Positions 7,915 through 17,061 of a DNA stretch of 64,000 nucleotides are shown here, piece by piece. The notes beneath the pieces were generated by a model. That model searched no databases, was not told the DNA's origin, and saw only the letters and a list, made by a program, of their open reading frames with translations. Origin of the DNA: Paenirhizobium naphthalenivorans (GTDB lineage Bacteria; Pseudomonadota; Alphaproteobacteria; Rhizobiales; Rhizobiaceae); the NCBI RefSeq assembly GCF_007992095.1, contig NZ_BJZP01000002.1, positions 124,001 to 188,000 on the forward strand, read 5' to 3'. Within the stretch, counting starts at the first letter, position 1, and each line of letters starts with the position of its first letter. The translations under genes were made by a program, and so were the position numbers.

Positions 7915-9222
7915 TCAGTCGGCGCGCCCGACGCTCTCATAGACAAAACCAAACTTGCGCACGTCATCCGGCTTGTAGATGTTGCGCAGATCGACGAGAA
8001 CCGGCGACTTCATCACGCTCTTCAACCGGGTAAAGTCGAGCGAACGATACTGCTTCCACTCGGTGATGATAACCAACGCGTCGGCCTCAGCCGCCACCGC
8101 CTCGACATTATCCTGGTAATCGAGCTCGGGCATGACCTGACGAGCCGCCGGCATACCCTCGGGGTCGTGAGCCTTCAGCTTGGCCCCCTTGTCGAGCAGC
8201 GCCTGAATGATCGACAGGGCTGGAGATTCGCGGATATCGTCGGTATCCGGCTTGAAAGTCAGACCGAGAATGCCAATCGTCTTTCCGCGCAATTCGCCAC
8301 CAACAGCGTGCTCAACCTTGCGAGCCATGGCGCGCTTGCGGGTCTCATTGATGCCAACAATCGTCTCGATCAGGCGGATCGGGGCGTTGTGATCCTGCGC
8401 GGTCTTGACCAGCGCCAGGGTATCCTTCGGAAAGCAGGAGCCGCCATAGCCCGGCCCGGCGTTCAAGAACTTCAAGCCGATGCGGCTGTCGAGCCCCATG
8501 CCGCGTGATACGTCCTGCACGTTGGCTCCGACCTGCTCACACAGGTCGGCAATCTCGTTGATATAGGCAAGCTTCAGCGCCAGGAAGGCATTGGCGGCAT
8601 ACTTGGTCAGTTCAGCAGTGCGCCGCGAGGTGAAGACCACCGGATACTTGGCCGGATCGAGAGCACCATAGACCTCAGCCATGACGGAGCGGGCGCGGCC
8701 ATCATCCATGCCAACGACAACACGGTCGGGCGCCATGAAATCGTCGATGGCAGCCCCTTCGCGCAGAAACTCCGGATTAGAAACCACCGCCACATCGGCT
8801 TGCGGATTGGCCTCACGAATGATGCGATCCAACTGGTCGCCGGTTCCAACCGGAACCGTGGACTTGGTGACGATCACGGTAAAGCCACGCACGGCCTGGG
8901 CGACCTCGCGCGCCGCAGCGAAGACATAGGTCAGATCGGCGTGGCCGTCACTCTTGCGCGACGGCGTACCAACCGCGAGAAACACGACATCGGCACCAGC
9001 CACCGGCTCGGCAATATCGGTGGAGAAATGCAGGCGCCCGGCCGCAACATTCTTGCCAATCAAATCATCCAGGCCCGGCTCGAAGATAGGAACCTCGCCG
9101 GCGTTCAATTGCGAGATCTTGTCCGCAGCCTTGTCGATGCACACGACGTCATGGCCGAATTCCGACAAGCACACCCCGGATACCAACCCGACATACCCCG
9201 TACCAATGATCGCAATACGCAC
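7915..9222 (-). CDS. ugd: UDP-glucose 6-dehydrogenase
   Basis: Oxidises UDP-glucose to UDP-glucuronate with two NAD+, supplying precursors for surface polysaccharides; rhizobial orthologues are also called rkpK. The 435-residue product starts with the Rossmann motif RIAIIGTGYVGLVSG, has the central lysine/asparagine region (TELTKYAANAFLALKLAYIN), the catalytic cysteine in GPGYGGSCFPKDT, and the C-terminal UDP-binding domain (GLTFKPDTDDIRESPA). The start is GTG 9222: it begins exactly at the conserved first strand and has GGAG 8 bases upstream. Starting further upstream would add 17 unconserved residues. It stands alone, divergent from fadD across a long intergenic region. Confidence 0.95.
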   Translation of the reverse strand: MRIAIIGTGYVGLVSGVCLSEFGHDVVCIDKAADKISQLNAGEVPIFEPGLDDLIGKNVAAGRLHFSTDIAEPVAGADVVFLAVGTPSRKSDGHADLTYVFAAAREVAQAVRGFTVIVTKSTVPVGTGDQLDRIIREANPQADVAVVSNPEFLREGAAIDDFMAPDRVVVGMDDGRARSVMAEVYGALDPAKYPVVFTSRRTAELTKYAANAFLALKLAYINEIADLCEQVGANVQDVSRGMGLDSRIGLKFLNAGPGYGGSCFPKDTLALVKTAQDHNAPIRLIETIVGINETRKRAMARKVEHAVGGELRGKTIGILGLTFKPDTDDIRESPALSIIQALLDKGAKLKAHDPEGMPAARQVMPELDYQDNVEAVAAEADALVIITEWKQYRSLDFTRLKSVMKSPVLVDLRNIYKPDDVRKFGFVYESVGRAD

Positions 9223-9323
9223 AGCGAGACTCCATCCAGCCGATTTTATCGGAATATCTTCTCTCGACCCCACGCGGATCTACACAAGTGCAACTAGTCG
9301 ATAAAGATCAATAATTCCAGAAT

Positions 9324-9341
9324 TCTAAACCGTAATTTAGA
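9324..9341. repeat. Inverted repeat TCTAAA-N6-TTTAGA
   Basis: Perfect 6-base arms with spacer CCGTAA, about 100 bases upstream of the ugd start codon. Symmetric and AT-rich, so an operator is as likely as an RNA structure. Confidence 0.4.
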
Positions 9342-9630
9342 CCTATTGATTTCGAGAAAGTACTTATCGCATGGCAAAACGGAATCCAAGAGCAACCGGC
9401 CGCAATCCGCCTCCGCCAGACCGCCCTCCCTTCAAAGCCAAAGCCCCGCCGTTATAAGGAGCGAGACATGCGGAGTGCGGCCCCTCAAATCCGGAAGGAC
9501 AGGACGTTGCGATAGTCATAGGCGTTTCAGCTGCCCCGATGCCGGCGTATCATGCTCAAGCCGACCGCCCCATCACACACCACCCCTGCAGGACGGAAAG
9601 ATAAAGCACAGGCCGGCCCTCCGTGGATTA

Positions 9631-9646
9631 TTGACGCTTACGTCAA
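9631..9646 (+). promoter_or_regulatory. Perfect palindromic operator TTGACG-CTTA-CGTCAA upstream of fadD
   Basis: Sixteen bases TTGACGCTTACGTCAA form a palindrome with perfect 6-base arms, followed by AGGTTATATAG, which could hold the -10 element. It lies about 130 bases upstream of the fadD ATG. An operator overlapping a promoter in front of a fatty acid activation gene suggests control by a fatty-acid-responsive regulator (MerR/LiuR or TetR type); the family is a guess. Confidence 0.5.
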
Positions 9647-9774
9647 GGTTATATAGAGCTTGGACACTTGCACCGGAATGCCAATCGCATAAGCTCGCGC
9701 AAAGCATCTGGGAGGATCGCAGGTCCGCCGCACGCGGCGAGCATGTCGCAATGGACGTCAGGAGGGGAGATTAC

Positions 9775-11490
9775 ATGACGGACGCAACAGGCCGCCTTAG
9801 CGGCAGGGCAGCTGAAAAGATTTGGCTTGCCTCATATCCTTCGGTGGTTCCAGCAGACATCGCTCCCCTTGCCCACACATCCCTGGGCGCCCTGTTTGAA
9901 GCCAGCTGCGCCACCTATTCCGATCGCCTGGCATTCTCCAGCATGGGTCGAGCCATGACCTTCCGCGAACTTGAAGAAGAATCGCGCAAGGTCGGTGCCT
10001 GGCTTCAGTCGAAAGGCTTGGAGAAGGGCGACCGGGTCGCGGTCATGACACCGAACATCCTGCAGAACCCAGTCACGGTCTACGGTGTCCTTCGCGCCGG
10101 CTTCGTCGTGGTCAACGTCAACCCGCTCTACACGCCGCGCGAACTGGAACACCAGTTGAAGGATGCCGGCGCCAAGGCGATCATCGTATTGGAGAACTTC
10201 GCCAGTACGGTTCAACAGGTTCTGCCCAGAACGCCGATCAAGCATGTCATTGTCGCCACCATGGGCGACATGCTGGGCCTCAAGGGACACATCGTCAATT
10301 TCGTCGTCCGCAAAGTGAAGAAACTCGTTCCAGCCTGGTCCATTCCCGGGCACATAAGCTTCAAACGGGTTATTGCCGAAGGTGGCCGTCAAACGCTCAA
10401 GCCCGTGGAAGTCTCCGGCAGCGATGTCGCCTTCCTTCAGTATACCGGCGGCACCACCGGCGTTTCGAAGGGCGCGACGTTGACCCATGCAAACCTGCTG
10501 GCCAACAAGCAGCAGATCGCCATGTGGCTGGAAGCCGCCTTCTTGGTCAAGGGCCGGCCCGATGTGATGACCTTCATCTGCGCGTTGCCGCTCTACCATA
10601 TCTTCGCGTTGACCGTGAACTCACTGATGGGCATCGCCACCGGCAGCCACAACGTGATGATCGCCAACCCGCGCGACATCCCCGCCTTCATCAAGGAATT
10701 GCAGAACCACAAGGCGCATATTTTCCCAGGCCTCAACACGCTGTTCAACGCATTGATGAACAATCCGGACTTCAAGAACCTCGATTTTTCCTCACTGCTG
10801 CTGGTTCTCGGTGGCGGCATGGCCGTACAGCGCCCGGTGGCCGAGCGCTGGTATGAGATGACCGGTTGCCCGATCACCGAAGGCTACGGCCTGTCGGAAA
10901 CCTCGCCGGTCGCCACCGTCAATCGTCTGGACAGCACCGAATTCAGCGGCATGATCGGCCTGCCCCTACCCTCGACCGATATCGAAATCCGTGACGAGGA
11001 TGGCGCCACTCTGCCGGTCGGCGACGTGGGTGAGATCTGCATCCGCGGACCGCAGGTCATGGCCGGCTATTGGCAGCGTCCGGAAGAGACCGCCAAGGTC
11101 ATGACCGATGACGGTTTCTTCCGCTCAGGTGATATGGGCATGATGAACGAGGGCGGCTACGTCAAGATCGTCGACCGCAAGAAGGACATGATTCTGGTCT
11201 CGGGCTTCAATGTCTATCCGAACGAGATTGAAGAAGTAGCCGTCATGCATCCGGGCGTACTCGAATGCGCGGCAATCGGGGTCCCCGACGCCCACTCCGG
11301 CGAAGCCGTGAAGCTCTTCATCGTCAAAAAGGACCCGGCGCTAACCGAGGCCGACGTGAAGGCCCATTGCGCCGCCAATCTGACGAACTACAAGCGGCCG
11401 CGCTACATCGAATTCCGCAACGAGCTGCCAAAATCGAACGTCGGCAAGATCCTGCGCCGCGAACTGCGCGACAGCGAACCTGCCAAATAG
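9775..11490 (+). CDS. fadD: Long-chain fatty acid--CoA ligase
   Basis: Activates fatty acids to acyl-CoA via an acyl-adenylate, feeding beta-oxidation; normally peripheral to the inner membrane. The 571-residue product carries the adenylate-forming signature YTGGTTGVSKGATLTH, the A5 motif EGYGLSETSP, the hinge/ATP region GFFRSGDMG with DRKKDMILVSGFNVYP, and the C-terminal catalytic lysine region SNVGKILRREL. The ATG at 9775 is preceded by GGAGGGGAG, an excellent ribosome binding site, which rules out the in-frame upstream extension. Length matches E. coli FadD (561). A long-stem hairpin follows. It stands alone with its own palindromic operator candidate. Confidence 0.95.
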   Translation: MTDATGRLSGRAAEKIWLASYPSVVPADIAPLAHTSLGALFEASCATYSDRLAFSSMGRAMTFRELEEESRKVGAWLQSKGLEKGDRVAVMTPNILQNPVTVYGVLRAGFVVVNVNPLYTPRELEHQLKDAGAKAIIVLENFASTVQQVLPRTPIKHVIVATMGDMLGLKGHIVNFVVRKVKKLVPAWSIPGHISFKRVIAEGGRQTLKPVEVSGSDVAFLQYTGGTTGVSKGATLTHANLLANKQQIAMWLEAAFLVKGRPDVMTFICALPLYHIFALTVNSLMGIATGSHNVMIANPRDIPAFIKELQNHKAHIFPGLNTLFNALMNNPDFKNLDFSSLLLVLGGGMAVQRPVAERWYEMTGCPITEGYGLSETSPVATVNRLDSTEFSGMIGLPLPSTDIEIRDEDGATLPVGDVGEICIRGPQVMAGYWQRPEETAKVMTDDGFFRSGDMGMMNEGGYVKIVDRKKDMILVSGFNVYPNEIEEVAVMHPGVLECAAIGVPDAHSGEAVKLFIVKKDPALTEADVKAHCAANLTNYKRPRYIEFRNELPKSNVGKILRRELRDSEPAK

Positions 11491-11513
11491 ACAATCGTTA
11501 CAGACTGCCATTT

Positions 11514-11554
11514 GCAAACGCCCGGACTTCGACCAACGAAATCCGGGCGTTTGC
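11514..11554 (+). terminator. Long hairpin after fadD
   Basis: Perfect 13-base-pair stem GCAAACGCCCGGA / TCCGGGCGTTTGC (11514-11526 and 11542-11554) with a 15-base loop, 23 bases after the fadD stop. The T-run is inside the stem, so it is not a textbook terminator; it may be bidirectional or a processing site. Confidence 0.55.
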
Positions 11555-11621
11555 GTGCGCTTGATCGCTTGCGCTCCCCAGAATAGTGTCGCATCCACGT
11601 CCGCCACACAGGAAACCGAAG

Positions 11622-13247
11622 ATGCAGGCAATCATCGACAAGCTCACGAGCACCGCCGCGGCCACGCGCGCCGAGGATCTGCGCGCCGCCTTTGCCGCTG
11701 ACACTCACCGGTTCACCCATTTCAGCGCCGCGCTCGATGATCTGCTGATGGATTATTCGAAATGCGCCGTGAACGAAGAGATCATGACCCTGCTCGATGA
11801 ACTCTGCTCGACCGCAGGCGTCGCGGAAAAGCGCGATGCGATGTTCGCCGGCAAGGCCATCAACTTCACCGAGGGCCGCGCCGTCCTGCATACGGCGCTA
11901 CGCAACCGCACCAATACCCCGGTGCTGGTCGAGGGGCGCGATGTCATGCCCGACGTCAATGCGGTGCTTGCGGCCACGGGTCGATTTGCCGAGGGCATAC
12001 GCACAGGCAAGCTTAAGGGCGCGACCGGAAAGTCGATTACCGATGTCGTCAATATCGGGATCGGCGGTTCCGATCTCGGGCCGGCAATGACGACATTGGC
12101 GCTCGCCCCCTTCCATGACGGCCCGCGTCTGCACTTCGTCTCCAATGTCGATGGAGCCCATATTGCCGACACGCTGAAGCCCCTGTCGGCCGAGACGACG
12201 CTGTTCGTCGTCGCGTCGAAAACCTTCACCACGATCGAGACGATGACCAATGCGCAAACGGCACGCCGCTTCGTCGCCGACACGCTCGGCGAGGGGGCCG
12301 TTGGAAAGCACTTTGCTGCGGTGTCGACCGCGCTCGACAAAGTCGCGGCCTTCGGAATCGATTCCGAGCGCGTGTTCGGCTTCTGGGACTGGGTCGGCGG
12401 ACGCTATTCGATCTGGTCCGCGATCGGCCTGCCCTTGATGATTGCCATCGGCGAGCAGAATTTCGGTCGCTTCCTCGATGGCGGCCACGCCATGGACCAA
12501 CATTTCCGTAGCGCGCCGTTCCGGAAGAACCTGCCGATGCTGCTCGGTTCGATCGGCGCCTATCACCGCAACGTGCTCAACTACCAGACCCGAGCGATCC
12601 TGCCCTACGACCAGCGACTTGTTCGTTTCCCGGCCTACCTGCAACAACTCGACATGGAATCGAACGGCAAAAGCGTGACGGTCGATGGCAAGCCCGTCTC
12701 CGGCAGTTCCGGTCCGGTCGTCTGGGGCGAGCCCGGAACCAACGGTCAGCACGCCTTCTATCAGCTGATCCATCAGGGAACGAGCATCATTCCCACGGAA
12801 TTCCTGATCGCCGCGCGTGGCTTCGAGTCGCATCTGAGGCACCAGCACGAACTGCTGATCGCCAACTGCCTCGCCCAGTCGGAGGCCCTGATGAAGGGGC
12901 GGACGCTCGCCGAGGCCAAGGCCCAGTTGACGGCCAGCGGCATGGACGAGGCGCAGGCCGATTTCATCGCCCCGCATCGCGTCTTCTCCGGCAATCGCCC
13001 CTCAATCACCTTTGTTTACGACCAATTGACGCCCTATGCGCTCGGCCGCCTGATCGCGCTCTATGAGCATAGGGTATTCGTCGAGGGTGTGATCTTCCGG
13101 ATCAATTCCTTTGACCAATGGGGCGTGGAGCTAGGTAAGGAACTGGCTACCGGCCTTCTTCCGGTTGTCGAGGGCAAGCTCGCTGCGACCGGCCACGACA
13201 GCTCGACCGCCGGCCTCGTCGCAACGCTGCTATCGCGCGCGAAATAG
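11622..13247 (+). CDS. pgi: Glucose-6-phosphate isomerase
   Basis: Interconverts glucose 6-phosphate and fructose 6-phosphate in the cytoplasm. The 541-residue product has the SIS phosphosugar-binding motifs [14 protein letters not shown] and [16 protein letters not shown], the catalytic glutamate region [10 protein letters not shown], a catalytic His in FQLI-like [11 protein letters not shown] context, and the C-terminal PGI signature [16 protein letters not shown] with the catalytic lysine. The ATG at 11622 has AGGA upstream and matches usual length (about 540-550). Adjacent genes are not from the same pathway, so it is probably monocistronic, closed by the terminator at 13261. Confidence 0.96.
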   Translation: MQAIIDKLTSTAAATRAEDLRAAFAADTHRFTHFSAALDDLLMDYSKCAVNEEIMTLLDELCSTAGVAEKRDAMFAGKAINFTEGRAVLHTALRNRTNTPVLVEGRDVMPDVNAVLAATGRFAEGIRTGKLKGATGKSITDVVNIGIGGSDLGPAMTTLALAPFHDGPRLHFVSNVDGAHIADTLKPLSAETTLFVVASKTFTTIETMTNAQTARRFVADTLGEGAVGKHFAAVSTALDKVAAFGIDSERVFGFWDWVGGRYSIWSAIGLPLMIAIGEQNFGRFLDGGHAMDQHFRSAPFRKNLPMLLGSIGAYHRNVLNYQTRAILPYDQRLVRFPAYLQQLDMESNGKSVTVDGKPVSGSSGPVVWGEPGTNGQHAFYQLIHQGTSIIPTEFLIAARGFESHLRHQHELLIANCLAQSEALMKGRTLAEAKAQLTASGMDEAQADFIAPHRVFSGNRPSITFVYDQLTPYALGRLIALYEHRVFVEGVIFRINSFDQWGVELGKELATGLLPVVEGKLAATGHDSSTAGLVATLLSRAK

Positions 13248-13260
13248 TCACGAAGGACAA

Positions 13261-13299
13261 GAAAGGCCGCGACTGGCGGCCCTTCCTTTTGCATTTTTT
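13261..13299 (+). terminator. Intrinsic terminator after pgi
   Basis: Stem GGCCGC-GACTG-GCGGCC (13265-13281) followed by CCTTCCTTTTGCATTTTTTC. It lies 14 bases after the pgi stop and immediately before the convergent SDR gene, whose own 3' end is at 13308. Confidence 0.7.
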
Positions 13300-13307
13300 C
13301 TTGTCTC

Positions 13308-14063
13308 TTATTGAGCCGCGTAGGCCCCATCCACCAGGTGGTAACTGCCGGTGATGAAAGACGCCCTGTCCGAAAGCAGAAACAGTGTGAGGTTTGCGAC
13401 CTCGTCTGCGCGGCCGAGACGGCCGATCGGATGCAGCCCCACCAGCGCCTTGAGGCTCTCCTCGTCCAGGCTGTTTTCGACAAGTGGCGTGTGGATATAG
13501 CCCGGCGCGACCGCATTGATGCGAACACCTTGAGCCGAATAGGCGATAGCCGCCGATTTGGTCATGCCGACGAGCGCATGCTTGGCCGACACATAGGCGG
13601 GGGCTGCCGCGATGCCGTTGGTGCCCAGAATAGACGACATGTTGACGATCGAGCCCTTGCCATTGGGCAGCATCGCCTGCAACTCATACTTCATGCAATA
13701 AAAGACCGAATTCTGGTTTACGTCGATGACATGCCTCCACTCATCGATCTCATATTCAGCGATCGGCTTCAGCGGGCCGCCGATACCGGCATTATTGACC
13801 GCGCAATCCAGACCGCCAAAGGTCGTAACGGTGAAATCCACCATAGCCGCGACCGCCACCGGATCGCTGACGTCGATCTGGTAGGAAGCAGCCTCGCCGC
13901 CCGCCGCCTTGATCGTCTCGACCACCTGCTGCGCGCCCTCGAGATGCATGTCGGCGACAACCACTTTGGCGCCCTCGTCGGCGAGCTGCCTTGCGCAAGC
14001 CGCACCAATACCCGATCCACCACCTGTAACCAGCGCGACTTTTCCAGCAAATTCCTTGGTCAT
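13308..14063 (-). CDS. SDR-family NAD(P)-dependent oxidoreductase
   Basis: 251-residue classical short-chain dehydrogenase/reductase. Cofactor motif TGGGSGIGAA near the N-terminus, structural NNAG, catalytic Ser in NMSSILGTNG and the YxxxK pair in AYVSAKHAL, and a C-terminal LVDGAYAAQ end. The Asp after the second strand (VVADMHLEGA) favours NAD(H) over NADP(H). The ATG has GAGGAGATATAG directly upstream. No neighbouring gene reveals the substrate, and this family cannot be assigned to a substrate by reading alone; glucose/3-oxoacyl/cyclopentanol dehydrogenase annotations are common for such proteins. Confidence 0.9.
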   Translation of the reverse strand: MTKEFAGKVALVTGGGSGIGAACARQLADEGAKVVVADMHLEGAQQVVETIKAAGGEAASYQIDVSDPVAVAAMVDFTVTTFGGLDCAVNNAGIGGPLKPIAEYEIDEWRHVIDVNQNSVFYCMKYELQAMLPNGKGSIVNMSSILGTNGIAAAPAYVSAKHALVGMTKSAAIAYSAQGVRINAVAPGYIHTPLVENSLDEESLKALVGLHPIGRLGRADEVANLTLFLLSDRASFITGSYHLVDGAYAAQ

Positions 14064-14201
14064 CTATATCTCCTCGCTCTATCGGCCAATAAAAGCCTGA
14101 CGGAAAACGTCGCCGACTGCGCTCAAGCGCAAAGCTCTTATAGCACGGAGCGAGTGACAGCTTCTTGCGCTTGATCAAGCAGAACCCAACGGTTCGCCTT
14201 C

Positions 14202-15131
14202 TCAGGAAAAGCCAATTTCAGAGGCGAACGGCGGGTTGGCGCCGGCGCGGGAAACCGTAACGGCGGCCGCCCGGGCGCCAAGTTCCAGTGCCGTGCGGAC
14301 TGCAGTCTCCTCAAGGGTCGCGACCTTCGCCTTGGTCAGCAGGTCCTGGCGCTTCAGCGAGGCGAGGATACCGGCATCGAAGGTATCGCCCGCGCCGACC
14401 GTATCGACCACTTCGACCCGCTGGCTCGGCACCGAAACCTTGAAGCGGCCGGTATAGCCGGTCGCACCGTCGGCACCGCGGGTAATCACCACGAGCTTGG
14501 CACCATGCTTCAGCCAATGGTCAGCTAGATCATCATGGCTGCCGGAAAGGCCGAACCATTCAAGATCTTCGTCGGAGAACTTGACGATGTCGGATTTGGC
14601 CGCCATGCGGTTAATCCGTGCCATGTGGGCGGCCTTGTCCTTGATGAAGCCCGGGCGGATGTTCGGATCGAGCGAGATGACACGCTTGCCATGCTCCCGG
14701 ATCAGCAGTGCCTCATAGGTCGAGCCACAAGGTTCAGAAATGAGGCTGATCGCACCGAAATGCAGGGCTTCGCAATCATCACCGAGCGCCGGCAGGTCGC
14801 TCTGCGAGAGCATTCGACCTGCTGTGTTTTCATCATAGAACGCGTATGTTGCGTGACCATTGACCAGCTTGACGAAAGCGATCGTCGTCGGGCGCGAGAG
14901 GGTGGCGCTGAACGAATAATCGACGCCGCTCGAGGTCAAGGTTTCGCGCAGGATGTCCCCCATCATATCGTCGGATAGACCGGTGAAGAAGCCGGTCGAT
15001 ATGCCGAGACGACCCAATGCGATCGCGGTGTTGAAGATGGCACCGCCGGCATAGGGCGCAAAGGCCCGCTCGCCACGCACCGATTCCCGCGGCAGCATGT
15101 CGATCAGCGCTTCTCCGCAACACAAGATCAT
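14202..15131 (-). CDS. PfkB-family carbohydrate kinase (probable fructokinase)
   Basis: 309-residue ribokinase-like sugar kinase. N-terminal MILCCGEALIDMLP and GGAIFNTAIALGRLG form the substrate site (the usual di-glycine GGA), and VDTVGAGDTFDAGILASL holds the anion hole with the catalytic Asp. The start region CGEALIDMLP is typical of bacterial fructokinases (fructose to fructose 6-phosphate). AGGAGGATCGT precedes the ATG. It follows pyrE on the same strand after 85 bases and may be cotranscribed with it; a pgi gene nearby would process its product, but this may be coincidence. Confidence 0.87.
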   Translation of the reverse strand: MILCCGEALIDMLPRESVRGERAFAPYAGGAIFNTAIALGRLGISTGFFTGLSDDMMGDILRETLTSSGVDYSFSATLSRPTTIAFVKLVNGHATYAFYDENTAGRMLSQSDLPALGDDCEALHFGAISLISEPCGSTYEALLIREHGKRVISLDPNIRPGFIKDKAAHMARINRMAAKSDIVKFSDEDLEWFGLSGSHDDLADHWLKHGAKLVVITRGADGATGYTGRFKVSVPSQRVEVVDTVGAGDTFDAGILASLKRQDLLTKAKVATLEETAVRTALELGARAAAVTVSRAGANPPFASEIGFS

Positions 15132-15216
15132 ACGATCCTCCTCACGATATCCCGTCGACGCTCAGGTCGCCTTTCAATCGATTTAATCCATCGCGCCTGA
15201 AAAGGCCAGAGCCGCC

Positions 15217-15906
15217 TCAGAGCGAAGAGACCCCACCGTTGCGGCCCGACCAGGCGAGTGGCGCATCGAGGAAGGCCTCGACTTCGAACAGCGTCTTATC
15301 ATCGAACAACTTCTGTTCGCGCGCGACGGCCAGCACGTTGCGCCAAGTGGCGATATGGTGCAGCGTGACATTCCCGTTGGTGAAGCGCTCCTCGGCTTCC
15401 GGGAAAATGCCATAGTAGAAAAGCGCGATGCCGTGATCGACGGTGCCGCCAGCCGCCCTGATGGCATCGATGAACTTGAACATGCTGCCACCTGCCGTGG
15501 TCAGGTCCTCGATCACCAAGACGCGCGCACCTTCCGGCATATGGCCCTCGATCTGCGCATTGCGGCCGTGCCCCTTTGGCGCCTTGCGGACGTAAATCAT
15601 CGGCAGACCAAGACGTTCGGCGAGGAAGGCTGCAAAGGGAATGCCGGCCGTCTCGCCACCGGCCACGACGTCGAACTGCTCAAAGCCGGCGTTACGCATC
15701 ACAGTCGCCGCAGCGAAGTCCATGATCGCCGAGCGGATACGCGGATAGGAGATCAGCTTGCGGCAGTCGATATAGACCGGGCTCATCATGCCGGAAGAGA
15801 GTTTGTAGGGCTTGTCGGCAGCGAAGTGCACCGCCTTGATCTCCCACAACATCTTCGCCATCAGTTCCGCCATGACGGCAGGTTCGGGAAAGCTCGTGGT
15901 GGTCAT
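15217..15906 (-). CDS. pyrE: Orotate phosphoribosyltransferase
   Basis: Transfers the ribosyl phosphate of PRPP to orotate to make OMP, the fifth step of pyrimidine synthesis. 229 residues; the PRPP-binding loop is [18 protein letters not shown] and the substrate region is [16 protein letters not shown] with [32 protein letters not shown] precedes the ATG at 15906. The C-terminal 50 residues are somewhat longer than in E. coli PyrE, as usual in rhizobia. pyrC lies 1.6 kb away on the same strand but is separated by unrelated genes. Confidence 0.95.
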   Translation of the reverse strand: MTTTSFPEPAVMAELMAKMLWEIKAVHFAADKPYKLSSGMMSPVYIDCRKLISYPRIRSAIMDFAAATVMRNAGFEQFDVVAGGETAGIPFAAFLAERLGLPMIYVRKAPKGHGRNAQIEGHMPEGARVLVIEDLTTAGGSMFKFIDAIRAAGGTVDHGIALFYYGIFPEAEERFTNGNVTLHHIATWRNVLAVAREQKLFDDKTLFEVEAFLDAPLAWSGRNGGVSSL

Positions 15907-16418
15907 CGGCGGATCCTCATGTTCGCGTTACCCTGGTTCAGTCGCTTAAGCTCTCGGGACAACGGGGCAAAAATCAAGCAACTTCTACCGCGCGGCTTAG
16001 CAGCAAGATGTGCCGGTTTCCAGACATTCGACATCGAAAACGCCGCGTTTCACTCCCGTTTTCCTCACTATGAAACCGAAGGGGGCCGCCCCCTGCCCAA
16101 TAAGCGAGACTTTCCGGGCAATCGTAAAACGCGAACCATTTCTGGATTACCGCGATTTAATCTGCTGTCCATCTGTTTGATATGATTTTCCATATATATC
16201 CAGGTCGACAACAAGTCACAAATTGGGCCGGGCCAAGCGTCCTCGGCACGTCGCTTAAGCCAAGGGGGTATTCATGTTCAGCAGGTTCTTTACTTGTCTC
16301 ATGCCCTCCCTCGGCCGGCGAGGTCGTAACCGCAATCGGTCGCAAGGCCGGCTGCGAGGGCACAGCGGACGCTGATCATGGCATCCCTGCAATCGCAGGA
16401 ACACTGAAAGAGAGAGAC
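15907..16418. other. Intergenic region upstream of the DUF2202 gene
   Basis: About 510 bases between divergent pyrE and the secreted DUF2202 gene. It contains an AT-rich block around 16180-16200 (TTTTCCATATATATCC), a possible 33-codon ORF at 16274-16375 and, just before the gene, a small CCTGC-AATC-GCAGG hairpin. No other gene is supported. Confidence 0.45.
16274..16375 (+). CDS. Possible small ORF (33 residues, Arg-rich) upstream of the DUF2202 gene
   Basis: ATG at 16274 preceded by AAGGGGGTATTC, a good ribosome binding site with 6-base spacing, reading MFSRFFTCLMPSLGRRGRNR and on to a TGA at 16373-16375. A hydrophobic N-terminus is followed by a strongly basic C-terminus. It ends 43 bases before the next gene in the same direction. 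No family recognised; it may be a leader peptide or chance. Only the ribosome binding site and position support it. Confidence 0.3.
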   Translation: MFSRFFTCLMPSLGRRGRNRNRSQGRLRGHSGR

Positions 16419-16988
16419 ATGTCCAGAATGATCCTATCGGTCGTCGCAGTCGGCCTGCTGGCAACGGCGGCAATCGGCACAGTCGCCAAGGCGGCCACGC
16501 TTTCGGCTGGTGCGCGTAGCGCAGTCGAGGCTGCGATCGATGATGAATACCGCGCCGAGGCTTTTTATGCGGCAGTCATTGCAGAATTCGGACAGGTTCG
16601 CCCGTTCAGCAACATCATTCGGGCCGAGCAGATGCACGCGTCTGAACTTGGCGCGATAATGGCGAAATATGGGCTAAAGAAGCCAGCAAATCCCTATCTC
16701 GCTGACCCCGCGATCACCGCGTCGGTTCCCGAAACGCTTGCTGAGGCCTGCAAGATGGGCGTCGACGCAGAAGTGTTGAACCGCAACCTCTACGACAAGA
16801 GGCTAATGCCAGCCGTTCAAGACTATCCGGACATCCAGATTGTGTTCAGTGCTCTCAGGGACGCCTCGGAATTCAAACACCTGCAGGCTTTCGAACATTG
16901 CGGCGGTCAGGGCCAAGGTCAGGGGCGCGGTATGAGAATGGGACAGGGCAAGTGGATAGGTCAGGGTCTGAACGTGCCGAAGCCGTAA
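16419..16988 (+). CDS. Secreted DUF2202 (ferritin-like) protein
   Basis: 189 residues. An N-terminal signal peptide (MILSVVAVGLLATAAIGTVA, cleavage near AKA-ATL) leads to a four-helix ferritin-like DUF2202 domain: DDEYRAEAFYAAVIAEFG and IIRAEQMHASELGAIM carry Glu/His residues spaced like the metal ligands of ferritin-like folds. The last 30 residues are Gly/Gln/Arg-rich (GGQGQGQGRG repeats). The ATG at 16419 has GAAAGAGAGAG upstream. Function is unknown; binding of a metal in the periplasm is an inference from the helix pattern. It stands alone. Confidence 0.8.
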   Translation: MSRMILSVVAVGLLATAAIGTVAKAATLSAGARSAVEAAIDDEYRAEAFYAAVIAEFGQVRPFSNIIRAEQMHASELGAIMAKYGLKKPANPYLADPAITASVPETLAEACKMGVDAEVLNRNLYDKRLMPAVQDYPDIQIVFSALRDASEFKHLQAFEHCGGQGQGQGRGMRMGQGKWIGQGLNVPKP

Positions 16989-17061
16989 TCCCCAACGCGA
17001 GGGAATACGCGATGCCGACCGGCTGGCTGGTATAGCTGGCCGACCTCGTTCGCCGAAAGGA

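Larger units (their letters stand above)
9223..9774. other. Long intergenic region between divergent ugd and fadD
   Basis: About 550 bases, more AT-rich near ugd. It contains two clear inverted repeats (9324-9341 and 9631-9646). The frame open upstream of fadD lacks a ribosome binding site and shows no recognisable domain, so it is treated as non-coding. It should contain promoters for both genes. Confidence 0.5.

Noticed and set aside
9346..9774. N-terminal extension of FadD of 143 residues
   Set aside because: The frame is open but lacks a ribosome binding site and contains the palindromic operator candidate; the ATG at 9775 has an excellent site and gives normal family length.
11898..12977. 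Minus-strand frame of about 360 codons opposite pgi
   Set aside because: Antisense shadow of pgi, with composition typical of high-GC codon bias.
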